Shown here: one piece after another, positions 45,259 to 52,760 of the stretch
How the letters are laid out: every line of letters begins with the position of its first letter
Numbering within the stretch: position 1 is the first letter of the stretch
DNA from: Azospirillum rugosum
GTDB taxonomy: Bacteria; Pseudomonadota; Alphaproteobacteria; Azospirillales; Azospirillaceae
Assembly: GCF_017876155.1 (NCBI RefSeq)
Contig: NZ_JAGINP010000007.1
Coordinates: 1 to 64,000 of the forward strand
DNA: 64,000 nucleotides
Direction: 5' to 3'
Notes under the pieces: model-generated
The model's input: the letters and a program-made list of their open reading frames with translations, nothing else
Told to the model about the DNA's origin: nothing
The model's database searches: none
Position numbers and translations under genes: made by a program

Positions 45259-46437
45259 TCAGTCCTCCCGCTCAATGACGATGGCGCTGGCGACGCAGGG
45301 ATCGAGTGCCGCCACCAACATCCCGGCGCGCTCCTCCAGTCCGGCGTCCGTCACCGCCCCGACCAGCCCTCGAGCCAGCGGCCCGTCGGCGGCGAAGTTC
45401 CATTCGGTGGGCGCCACGATGCGGCAGTCGGCGATCCGCCCGTCCTCCAGCCGCACCCAGTGCGCCAGCCGCCCCCGCGCCGTGTCCACCGCCCCGGCGC
45501 CGTTTCCGGGGCCGCCGTCGCCCCGGCCCGGATCGGCGGGCTCCAGCCCGGCGGCCAGCTCCGCCATCAGGGTTGGCAAGGCGGCGATCTCCACCAGCCG
45601 GGCGGCGAGGTGCGCGGCGACGCCGTCTCCATGGCGGGTCAACAGCGCGGCGACCAGAGAGTGTGCTTGCTGCCGGGCCAGGGGGCCGGTGTGGGCCGGC
45701 GCGCCGTCCTGGTGGGGCGCGGTCGCAAATCCGCGGGAGGCCGCCAGCCGCTCCCCGAACCAGGGGGCGGGGTGGGGGAGCAGCGGCGCGGCGCCCGCGG
45801 CGCCGAAGCCGGCGAGGTCCGGCGCCAGCGCGCGGCGCATCAGGCGCGCGGCGGGCGTCGCCCCCTCCGCGGCCCAGACGTCGAGGTCGGCCAAGTTGGT
45901 CAAGGTGGGGCTGGCCGGGGCGGGGCCGGCGAACACGGCGTCCGCCAGGGGCTTGGACAGGCGGGAGAGTGCGGCGTCCAGCAGGGCGCGGTCGGGGCGC
46001 AGGACGCCGCCGCCGAGCCGCCGCCCGTCGCGCGCCGGGTAGAGCGCCGCCGACATTGACGCGGTGGCGTGGCGCAGCGCCGCCAGGGCCTGCGGCTGCG
46101 GCCCTTCGCCCAGCCGGGCCGGCCAGCCCATCAGGACCTGCCAGGCGTGGTTGTCCAGCGTCTCCGCCGCGATCATCAGGGCGCGGGCGCCGCCGTGGGC
46201 GGAGGCGTCGATGCCCAGCGCCGTCTCCAACGCTTGCGCGGCGGCCAGCGCCTGGGCGGTGCCGCACAGGCTGAACAGCAGCGGCACCAGACCCAACGCC
46301 TCGTCCGGTGTGCGCCCGACCAGGGCGCGGGCGGCGGCGGGGCGGGCGATGGTCACCGTCGCGGCGCGCACCCGCCCGTCGGCCACGGCCAGGCGGACGG
46401 CGACGGACCCTTCGAGGCCTCCGGGCGCGGGGTTCAC
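45259..46437 (-). CDS. hupK: hydrogenase accessory protein HupK (large-subunit-like)
   Basis: A 392-residue protein distantly related to the [NiFe] hydrogenase large subunit, as is typical of HupK. The N-terminal metal motif CxxC is reduced to LFSLCGTAQA and the C-terminal motif DPCxxC to LDPCVASAIVIERED, so one cysteine remains in each pair and no full Ni-Fe site can be formed. HupK is proposed to act as a scaffold during assembly of the Fe ligands. The middle (about 150-300) is Ala/Pro-rich and poorly conserved. GTG start overlaps the hybE stop (GTGA). Confidence 0.85.
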   Translation of the reverse strand: MNPAPGGLEGSVAVRLAVADGRVRAATVTIARPAAARALVGRTPDEALGLVPLLFSLCGTAQALAAAQALETALGIDASAHGGARALMIAAETLDNHAWQVLMGWPARLGEGPQPQALAALRHATASMSAALYPARDGRRLGGGVLRPDRALLDAALSRLSKPLADAVFAGPAPASPTLTNLADLDVWAAEGATPAARLMRRALAPDLAGFGAAGAAPLLPHPAPWFGERLAASRGFATAPHQDGAPAHTGPLARQQAHSLVAALLTRHGDGVAAHLAARLVEIAALPTLMAELAAGLEPADPGRGDGGPGNGAGAVDTARGRLAHWVRLEDGRIADCRIVAPTEWNFAADGPLARGLVGAVTDAGLEERAGMLVAALDPCVASAIVIERED

Positions 46438-46913
46438 CGGCGCCCGCCGCGGAACAGGGAGCGGCGGGACAGGGCCGGCGTTTCCGGCTTCGCGGCGGGC
46501 GGTTCCGGCGCTGGCGTCGGGGCGGGCGCCCTCAGAAGCGTGTCGAGCGCGAGGAATGCTGCGGCGCGCGCCTCCTCCTGGCTGGACAGGACGTTCATGG
46601 CGGACACCAGCGGGATCACCAGCAGCGTGCCCAAACCGTCCATGCGCGCGGCGGTGAAACGGTAGGCGCCCGACGGCAGGGTGATCTCCGTCTTGTCGCC
46701 GTCCAGCAGCGCGGCCCAGGGTGCCGGGTCGCGCGGGATCAGCACGGCGTTGAGGAACCAGGGCGCGATCACGCAGCCGAGCCAGCCCGGCCCCTGTTCG
46801 CGGAAGCCCACGGCCTCCACCGACAGGCCGGCGTTGCAGATCGGCACGTCCGCCATGTCGCGCGCGCCGATCGCGCGGTAGGCGTCGACGAGGGCGGCGA
46901 CGCGGGCGTCCAT
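46434..46913 (-). CDS. hybE: [NiFe]-hydrogenase assembly chaperone HybE/HupJ
   Basis: A 159-residue protein of the HybE family, a chaperone that binds the Tat signal-bearing small subunit before export. The core reads DVPICNAGLSVEAVGFREQG, GWLGCVIAPWFLNAVLIPRD and LPSGAYRFTAARMDGLGTLL, followed by IPLVSAMNVLSSQEEARAAA. The C-terminus is Pro/Ala-rich and ends with a basic SLFRGGRR. Rhizobial homologues (HupJ) carry an added rubredoxin, which this one lacks. Start overlaps the hybG stop by one base. Confidence 0.88.
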   Translation of the reverse strand: MDARVAALVDAYRAIGARDMADVPICNAGLSVEAVGFREQGPGWLGCVIAPWFLNAVLIPRDPAPWAALLDGDKTEITLPSGAYRFTAARMDGLGTLLVIPLVSAMNVLSSQEEARAAAFLALDTLLRAPAPTPAPEPPAAKPETPALSRRSLFRGGRR

Positions 46914-47194
46914 CAGGCCGGGGTCCCGGACGGGGTGGCGAGGTCGGCGAACAGGTGGTCGACGTTCTCGCCGCGCGCGGCCAGCAGGATGGCGTCCAGC
47001 GCGTCGTTCAGCGGCTTGACCTCCTCCTCCTCCTCCAGCGCGCGGACGGCGTTGTCCAGGTGCACGAGCAGCCAGCCGCCGGGCGGCACCTCCTCGATCA
47101 GCATGACGTTGACGCGCCGCTCCTCCCCCCGGCCGGCGCACAGCGCGGTGAAGCCGTCGGTCTCAAGGACCTGCATCGGGATGCCGAGACACAT
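46913..47194 (-). CDS. hybG: second HypC-family chaperone (HybG/HupF)
   Basis: A 93-residue member of the HypC family that starts MCLGIPMQVLETDGFTALCA and continues RRVNVMLIEEVPPGGWLLVH, then LDNAVRALEEEEEVKPLNDA. The N-terminal Cys2 is intact. HybG in E. coli matures Hyd-2, the type encoded just upstream, so this copy is named by context; the rhizobial equivalent is HupF. It is the first gene of the maturation operon and has a perfect FNR-type box 71 bases upstream of its ATG. Two 12-base direct repeats lie between the box and the gene. Confidence 0.88.
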   Translation of the reverse strand: MCLGIPMQVLETDGFTALCAGRGEERRVNVMLIEEVPPGGWLLVHLDNAVRALEEEEEVKPLNDALDAILLAARGENVDHLFADLATPSGTPA

Positions 47195-47264
47195 GCGCGC
47201 GCCCTTCCTGGATTCGCCGTGCATATTGACCGGGGGCATCTTGACCGGGGGCCGCACGCGCACA

Positions 47265-47278
47265 TTGATGTGCATCAA
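47265..47278. promoter_or_regulatory. FNR/FixK-type box upstream of hybG
   Basis: TTGATGTGCATCAA matches TTGAT-N4-ATCAA exactly. Its centre is 77 bases before the hybG ATG, so an activator at -41.5 would place the transcript start near 47230; CAAGAT at 47243-47238 on the minus strand is a possible -10. It is also 137 bases upstream of hupE on the other strand and may affect both. Confidence 0.85.
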
Positions 47279-47414
47279 AGATACGGTTCCCAAACGGTTT
47301 CCCTGCGGACGGATGTTTCCAAACGGTACCGGTCTGCTAGAGTGGCGGTCACAATGCGCGCGATGGAAAGGGGTCGGTCGCGCGCGGCTTAACGAACGTC
47401 AGGGGAATGCTCGG

Positions 47415-48011
47415 ATGAAACGTCTCGCTCTCGCGTCGGCCGCCGCGGCCCTCGCCGCGCTGCCCAACGCGGCGCTCGCCCACACCTTCGGCGCCCACGA
47501 CGCCGGGCTCGTCCATGGTTTCCTGCACCCCGTCGGCGGCTGGGACCACCTGCTGGCCATGGTCGCGGTCGGCCTGTGGGCCGCGCAGCGCGGCGGCAAC
47601 GCCCTGTGGCTCCTGCCCACCGCCTTTGTCGGCGCCATGGTCGGCGGCGGCCTGATGGGCATGGCCGGGATCGACCTGCCGCAGGCGGAGCTGGGGATCC
47701 TGCTGTCGGTGGTGGCGCTGGGCGGGCTGGTCGCCCTGCAGTCGCGCCTGCCGCTGCTGGCCTCGGCCGGCGTGGTCGCCCTGTTCGCCGTCTTCCACGG
47801 CCACGCCCACGGGACGGAGATGCCGGAGGCGGCTCAGCCGCTGCTCTACGGCCTGGGCTTCGCGGTGTCCACGGCCCTGCTGCACGTGGCCGGCATTGGT
47901 GCTGCGCTGTCGCTGCGCCGTCTGGTCGAGGGCCGTCGCGGGACCCTGGCGGTGCGCGGCACCGGCGCGTTGGTCGGTCTGGCCGGCGTGGCGCTGATCG
48001 CGCTCGGCTGA
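47415..48011 (+). CDS. hupE: HupE/UreJ nickel permease
   Basis: A 198-residue membrane protein of the HupE/UreJ family, which brings nickel into the cell or periplasm for hydrogenase or urease. The leader MKRLALASAAAALAALPNAA is followed by the family block HTFGAHDAGLVHGFLHPVGG, WDHLLAMVAVGLWAAQRGG; the histidines and the HP-x-x-G-x-DH pattern are the nickel-binding signature. About six further membrane helices follow with FHGHAHGTEMPEA, a second His-rich site. It reads opposite to the hyp genes, in a divergent arrangement over the FNR box. A strong terminator follows. Confidence 0.93.
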   Translation: MKRLALASAAAALAALPNAALAHTFGAHDAGLVHGFLHPVGGWDHLLAMVAVGLWAAQRGGNALWLLPTAFVGAMVGGGLMGMAGIDLPQAELGILLSVVALGGLVALQSRLPLLASAGVVALFAVFHGHAHGTEMPEAAQPLLYGLGFAVSTALLHVAGIGAALSLRRLVEGRRGTLAVRGTGALVGLAGVALIALG

Positions 48012-48030
48012 CGGTCCCCGATTCGGAGCG

Positions 48031-48065
48031 GAAAGGCCCGGCGGGGTGCTCCGCCGGGCCTTTTC
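48031..48065 (+). terminator. hupE terminator
   Basis: Stem GAAAGGCCCGGCGG / CCGCCGGGCCTTTTC with loop GGTGCT and a T-run. It lies 20 bases past the hupE stop, so the metallo-beta-lactamase-fold gene after it needs its own promoter or read-through. Confidence 0.9.
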
Positions 48066-48192
48066 CATGTCCGGATCCGCTGTCGATCGGCGCGATAAAC
48101 CAATGGTTTGGCGTGCGGCGAAGCGCACGCTTTCCCGGCGGGGCGCGGGAGGCCATTCTGGCCGCCGTTTCGTCCACCGGGGAATTTCGTCC

Positions 48193-49188
48193 ATGACCTT
48201 GTCCATTTCCGGCGCGCTGCGCGGCGCCCTGCTCGCCATGGCCGTCGCCGGCGCCGCCGTGACGGTCGCGGGTTCGGCCCAGGCCGCCCCGCCGGCCCAG
48301 CAGCGCACCCAGGCGCCGGGCTTCTACCGCATGGCGCTGGGCGACATCGAGGTCACCGCGCTGTACGACGGCTTCATCGACCTCGATCGCAAGATCCTGA
48401 GCGGGGCGAGCGCGGAGGACATTCAGGGCCTGCTCGCCCGCATGTTCCTGGCCGACACGCCGGGCGTGCAGACGGCGGTCAACGCCTTCCTCGTGCACAC
48501 CGGGACCAACCTCGTCCTGGTGGACACCGGCACGGCCAAGGCCTTCGGCCCGGCCCTGGGGTTCATCGCCGACAACATCCGCGCGGCCGGCTACGACCCC
48601 GCGCAGGTCGACGCGGTGCTGCTGACCCACCTGCACCCCGACCACGCCAACGGCCTGCTGGCCGCCGGCGGTGCCATGGCCTTCCCCAACGCCGAGGTGC
48701 GCGTGGCGAAGGCGGAGGCCGATTTCTGGCTGAGCGAGGAGGTCGCCGCCAAGGCGCCGGCCGACGCGCAGCCCTTCTTCGCCATGGCGCGCGCCGCGGT
48801 GGCCCCCTACGCCGCCGCCGGCAAGCTGAAGCCCTACCAGCCGGGCGAGGCGCTTCTGCCGGGCGTGTCCAGCGTCGCGGCCCCGGGGCACACGCCGGGC
48901 CACAGCGGGTACCTGTTCAGCGCGAAGGGCACGAGCATCCTGATGTGGGGCGACATCGTCCACAGCCACTCGGTCCAGTTCGCCCGGCCGGAGGTCGCCA
49001 TCGAGTTCGACGTGGACAAGGCGCAGGCCATCGAGACGCGCAAGCGCCTCTTCGCCGACGCCGCGGCGCAGAAGCTGTGGGTGGCCGGCGCCCATCTGCC
49101 CTTCCCCGGCATCGGCCACGTCCGGGCCGAGCCGACCGGCTACGCCTGGGTCCCGGTGGAGTACGGGCCGATCCGCACGGATCGGTGA
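48193..49188 (+). CDS. exported metallo-beta-lactamase-fold hydrolase
   Basis: A 331-residue periplasmic protein of the MBL superfamily. The leader MTLSISGALRGALLAMAVAG ends near AQAAP. Zinc ligands are complete: the HxHxDH motif in VLLTHLHPDHANGLLAAGG, the His in APGHTPGHSGYLF, the Asp in MWGDIVHSHSVQF and a late His (AGAHLPFPGIGHV). The N-acyl homoserine lactonase/quorum-quenching and hydrolase branches share this layout; the substrate is unknown. It lies between hupE and hybD, opposite in direction to the hydrogenase genes, with its 3' end only seven bases from the hybD stop. Confidence 0.88.
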   Translation: MTLSISGALRGALLAMAVAGAAVTVAGSAQAAPPAQQRTQAPGFYRMALGDIEVTALYDGFIDLDRKILSGASAEDIQGLLARMFLADTPGVQTAVNAFLVHTGTNLVLVDTGTAKAFGPALGFIADNIRAAGYDPAQVDAVLLTHLHPDHANGLLAAGGAMAFPNAEVRVAKAEADFWLSEEVAAKAPADAQPFFAMARAAVAPYAAAGKLKPYQPGEALLPGVSSVAAPGHTPGHSGYLFSAKGTSILMWGDIVHSHSVQFARPEVAIEFDVDKAQAIETRKRLFADAAAQKLWVAGAHLPFPGIGHVRAEPTGYAWVPVEYGPIRTDR

Positions 49189-49195
49189 AACCCGC

Positions 49196-49681
49196 TTACG
49201 ACGCCGCGCGGGGGACGGCCGTCACGCCGTGGCGCTCCAGTTCCTCCGCGATCAGCGTCACCATCTCCGGGATTTGCGCCTCGATTTCCGGCGACAGCAT
49301 CAGGCCGGTGCCAAGCGCCATCGGCACGCAGCCGATCACCGTCACGCTCTGCGGCGCTTCGTCCTGGAGCTTCAGCGAGGCCAGCAGGTCGCTGAGGCCG
49401 AGCTGGTGGGGCGACAGCTTGCCCTTGAAATAGGCCGGCACCTCGTCCCCGCGCAGCACGACCAGCGTGGCGGGCGGGGCGCCGGTCTTCACCGCGTCCA
49501 CCGCGATCAGGTGGTCGTGGCTGGCGATCAGGTCCAGCATGTCCATGCCGCAGGTGCCGCCGTCCACGACGCTGACATGGTCGGGCACGGTCCAGGCGGC
49601 GTCGAACGCCTCCATGGCGCGCACGCCCACCCCTTCGTCCATCAGGAGGATGTTGCCGAGGCCGAGGACGAGGATGGACAT
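49196..49681 (-). CDS. hybD: hydrogenase maturation protease HybD
   Basis: A 161-residue nickel-sensing endopeptidase that removes the C-terminal tail of the large subunit after nickel is inserted. The N-terminus MSILVLGLGNILLMDEGVGV contains nickel ligand Glu16, with Asp62 in AVDAVKTGAPP and His92 in LSPHQLGLSDLL as the other two ligands; GCVPMALGTGL is a further family block. ATG 49681. It is separated from hybC by 144 bases containing a terminator, so it probably has its own promoter or is read at a lower level. Confidence 0.95.
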   Translation of the reverse strand: MSILVLGLGNILLMDEGVGVRAMEAFDAAWTVPDHVSVVDGGTCGMDMLDLIASHDHLIAVDAVKTGAPPATLVVLRGDEVPAYFKGKLSPHQLGLSDLLASLKLQDEAPQSVTVIGCVPMALGTGLMLSPEIEAQIPEMVTLIAEELERHGVTAVPRAAS

Positions 49682-49772
49682 GGGGTTTGGGCTCCGTGAC
49701 GAGGGGTGGAGACGACGCCGATAGCCGGATTCGGCGGTGTGCGCCGTGAACTGGATCAATCACAAAGAAAAT

Positions 49773-49798
49773 GCCCCTCTTCCGGGTGGAAGAGGGGC
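49773..49798 (-). terminator. terminator between hybC and hybD
   Basis: A perfect 11-base stem GCCCCTCTTCC / GGAAGAGGGGC with loop ACCC when read on the minus strand, followed by ATTTTCTTTG. It lies 28 bases after the hybC stop and would end the hybOABC transcript. Confidence 0.88.
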
Positions 49799-49825
49799 CA
49801 GGTCATGGGCGACTAGAGAAGGGAC

Positions 49826-51532
49826 TCAGAGCACCTTCACCTGATAGTGCGACTTCGTCTCCGTGTCGGTCAGGTGCACGGCGCAGGCCAGGCACGGGTC
49901 GAAGCTGTGCAGCGTGCGGATGATCTCCAGCGGCTGGTCGGCGACCGCCACCGGGTTGTCGAGCAGTGCGGCCTCATAGGCGGAGATCTGGCCGGTCTCG
50001 TCGCGCGGGCCGGCGTTCCAGGTGGTCGGCACGACCGCCTGGTAGTTCTTGATCTTGCCGTTCTCGATGACGACCCAGTGGGACAGCATGCCGCGCGGCG
50101 CCTCGTGGAAGCCGAAGCCGCGGATCTCGCCCTTCGGGAACACCGGCTTGTTGAAGGTCGTGGTGTCGCCCTTCGCGATGTTCTCCATCAGCAGCTTCCA
50201 CTGGTTCTGCAGCTCCTCGTACAGGACCACGCAGCGCACCGCGCGGGCGGCGTGGCGGCCGATGGTGGAGTGCAGCGCGTCCACGCCCACCTTGCTGCCC
50301 AGGTGCTTCGACACGGTGTCGAGCACCGCGTGCACCCAGTACTGCGTGCGCTGGTGGCCCGACGCGTACATGCCCAGCACGTTGGCCAGCGGGCCGACCT
50401 GGGCGCGCTTGTCGTAGAAGGTCGGCGACTTGATCCAGCTGTACTTGCCCTCGTCCTGCCAGTCGGTGAACTGCGGGATCGTCTCCCCGTCGTAGGGGTG
50501 CAGGGGGCCCTTGCCGCCCTGGTACCAGGAGTGCTTCACGCTCTCCTTCACGCCCTTCTCGAAGTAGGGATCGTTGAAGCCCTTGACGGGGGTGAAGCCC
50601 TTGGCGAGGTCGCCGTTCTCGATGAAGCCGGCGGGCAGGGCGAAGACGGTCCCCTTGGTGTCCAGCGGCATGTCGGGGATGGACAGGTAGTTCACCACGC
50701 CCCGGCCATACTGCGTCCAGTCGGCGTAGAAGGCGCCGATGGCCGCCACGTCCGGCAGGTAGACGGCGGTGATGAAGTCGCCCACCTCGTCGATCAGCTG
50801 CTTGATGTACATCAGCTTTTCGAGCGTCAGGGTGGACTGGCTGTTCATGTTGATCGGGTTGGTGACGCCGCCCACCGCCATGTTCTGGATGTGCGGGGTC
50901 TTGGACCCGAGGATCGCCACCACCTTGTTCATGCGCCGCTGGTAGTCCAGCGCCTGGAGGTAGTGCGCCGCCGCCATCAGGTTGGCTTCCGGCGTCAGCT
51001 TCATCGCCGGGTGGCCCCAGTAGCCCGAGCCGAAGATGCCGAGCTGGCCGGAGTTGATGAAGGCCTGCAGCTTCTTCTGCGCGGTGGCGAATTCCTGGAC
51101 GCTGTTCTTCGGCCAGTCGGAGATGGACTGGGCGAGCTTCGCCGTGGCCGCCGGGTCGGCCTTCAGCGCCGAGGCGATGTCGACGAAGTCCAGCGCCGAC
51201 AGGTGGTAGAAGTGCACGATGTGATCGTGGACGTTGTGGGCGCCCTGGATCATGTTGCGGATGTACTGCGCGTTGAGCGGCACCTCCAGCTTCAGCGCGT
51301 TCTCCACCGCGCGGACGGAGGTGATGGCGTGCACGGTGGTGCAGACGCCGCAGATGCGCTGAGCGAACACCCAGGCGTCGCGCGGGTCCTTGCCCTGAAG
51401 GATCAGTTCGATGCCGCGCCACATCTGGCCGGACGCCCAGGCCTTGGTGACCTTGCCGCCGTCCACTTCGCAATCGACCCGCAGGTGACCCTCGATGCGG
51501 GTGACCGGATCAACAACAACTCGCTGAGCCAT
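49826..51532 (-). CDS. hybC: [NiFe] hydrogenase large subunit HybC
   Basis: The 568-residue catalytic subunit of a membrane-bound uptake hydrogenase that oxidises H2. Nickel-iron ligands are intact: Cys61 and Cys64 in RICGVCTTVHA and Cys547 and Cys550 in DPCLACAVH. The protease site lies after His553, giving a 15-residue tail removed by HybD. The N-terminal VDPVTRIEGHLRVDCEV and the TNPINMNSQSTLTLEKL block match the Hyd-2/HybC group (group 1). It pairs with HybO and is co-exported through the small subunit Tat signal. Seventeen bases separate it from hybB. Confidence 0.97.
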   Translation of the reverse strand: MAQRVVVDPVTRIEGHLRVDCEVDGGKVTKAWASGQMWRGIELILQGKDPRDAWVFAQRICGVCTTVHAITSVRAVENALKLEVPLNAQYIRNMIQGAHNVHDHIVHFYHLSALDFVDIASALKADPAATAKLAQSISDWPKNSVQEFATAQKKLQAFINSGQLGIFGSGYWGHPAMKLTPEANLMAAAHYLQALDYQRRMNKVVAILGSKTPHIQNMAVGGVTNPINMNSQSTLTLEKLMYIKQLIDEVGDFITAVYLPDVAAIGAFYADWTQYGRGVVNYLSIPDMPLDTKGTVFALPAGFIENGDLAKGFTPVKGFNDPYFEKGVKESVKHSWYQGGKGPLHPYDGETIPQFTDWQDEGKYSWIKSPTFYDKRAQVGPLANVLGMYASGHQRTQYWVHAVLDTVSKHLGSKVGVDALHSTIGRHAARAVRCVVLYEELQNQWKLLMENIAKGDTTTFNKPVFPKGEIRGFGFHEAPRGMLSHWVVIENGKIKNYQAVVPTTWNAGPRDETGQISAYEAALLDNPVAVADQPLEIIRTLHSFDPCLACAVHLTDTETKSHYQVKVL

Positions 51533-51550
51533 AACAGAAATCTCCTAAAC

Positions 51551-52750
51551 TCAGCCGTGCTTCGCTTGGACGGCGTTGGACGTGGGGGCGCCTGAATTGG
51601 CGGAATGATCTTCGATGGCGTGGAGGACCGGCAGCTTCTTCACGAAGACCAGGTACAGCGCGATCTCCAGCGCGAAGACGCCGACGGTGACCATGATTTC
51701 CTTGACCGACGGGAAGTAGTGCCAGGGGCCGACCGCCGGCGTGAAGCCTATGAGGTAGACGTTCAGGCGGTAGAGGATCCCGGCCGTCAGCAGCATGGAG
51801 GAGGACAGGAACAGCGCGCGCGACCGCCCGCGGTTCGCCTTCGGGATCAGCAGCGCGAGGCCGCCGACCATCAGCACCGACTCCACCCAGAACCAGCCGG
51901 CCTGCGGGCCGCCGAACATCTGGCCGAACTGGCCGCGCACCAGGAGGTCGACGACGCGGAGCGCCACGAAGACCGAGGCGACGACCAGCATCAGGCCGGC
52001 CAACTTCTTCAGCACCGGCGTTTCCATCGGGCGGCGGAAGTTCAGCGAGGCCATCACCGACTCCCACACCACGATGGCGAAGCCCATCAGCACCGCGGTC
52101 AGCAGGAAGAAGACCGGCAGAAGCTGCGTCTGCCACAGCGGCGACAGCTTGTGCCCGACGATCACCATCATGGTGCCGAGCGAGGACTGGTGCATGGTCG
52201 GCAGCAGCACGCCCAGCGCGATGAAGACCCACAGCACCTTGTTCAGCTTGCGCCGCAGCCCCTCGATGCCGAAGCGCTCCAGGAAGGCCGGGGCGAACTC
52301 CACCACCAGCACCAGCGTGTAGGTCGCCACGCACAGCCCGACCTCCAGCATCACGGAGTTCGGCTGGGCGTACCAGGGCAGCATCAGGTGGTAGAAGTGC
52401 CAGTAGCGGCCGAGGTCGATCAGCACCGCGGCACCGGCGAGGCCGTAGCCGAACAGGCTGGCCATCACCGCCGGGCGGACCATCGGGTGGTATTCGCCCT
52501 TGTTCAGGATGTAGCAGAGCATGGCCATGACGTAGCCGGCGCAGCCGAAGGCCGAGCCGATGACCACGTCGATGGCGACCCAGATGCCCCACGGGTAGCC
52601 GTCGGACAGGTTGGTGACCGCCCCCAACCCGTGGCCGTACCGCTGCGCCAGGATGAAGGCGGCGATGACCACGAGGACGGAGCAGACGAGGAAGGGCAGG
52701 GTCAGAAGACGCCCGCCGATGGGCTGATGCGCGTGAGCGTGTGAAGCCAT
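51551..52750 (-). CDS. hybB: hydrogenase membrane subunit HybB (NrfD/PsrC-like)
   Basis: A 399-residue integral membrane protein with about ten helices of the HybB/NrfD/PsrC type. It passes electrons from the HybA ferredoxin to quinone and may couple this to proton movement. Blocks include LSDGYPWGIWVAIDVVIGSA, NKGEYHPMVRPAVMASLFGY, LVEFAPAFLERFG, TMHQSSLGTMMVIVGHKLSP and VWESVMASLNFRRP. No haem ligands are expected for this family, unlike HupC/HyaC cytochrome b; its presence makes the enzyme Hyd-2-like. It starts 10 bases after hybA. Confidence 0.95.
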   Translation of the reverse strand: MASHAHAHQPIGGRLLTLPFLVCSVLVVIAAFILAQRYGHGLGAVTNLSDGYPWGIWVAIDVVIGSAFGCAGYVMAMLCYILNKGEYHPMVRPAVMASLFGYGLAGAAVLIDLGRYWHFYHLMLPWYAQPNSVMLEVGLCVATYTLVLVVEFAPAFLERFGIEGLRRKLNKVLWVFIALGVLLPTMHQSSLGTMMVIVGHKLSPLWQTQLLPVFFLLTAVLMGFAIVVWESVMASLNFRRPMETPVLKKLAGLMLVVASVFVALRVVDLLVRGQFGQMFGGPQAGWFWVESVLMVGGLALLIPKANRGRSRALFLSSSMLLTAGILYRLNVYLIGFTPAVGPWHYFPSVKEIMVTVGVFALEIALYLVFVKKLPVLHAIEDHSANSGAPTSNAVQAKHG

Positions 52751-52760
52751 GATCGCGCCC

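Noticed and set aside
46308-47414. Apparent long N-terminal extension of HupE
   Set aside because: It lies opposite hybE and hybG; HupE has its own leader peptide starting at 47415.
49745-49758. Half FNR box (TTGATCCAG) upstream of hybD
   Set aside because: Only one half site matches; the other half agrees at two of five bases.
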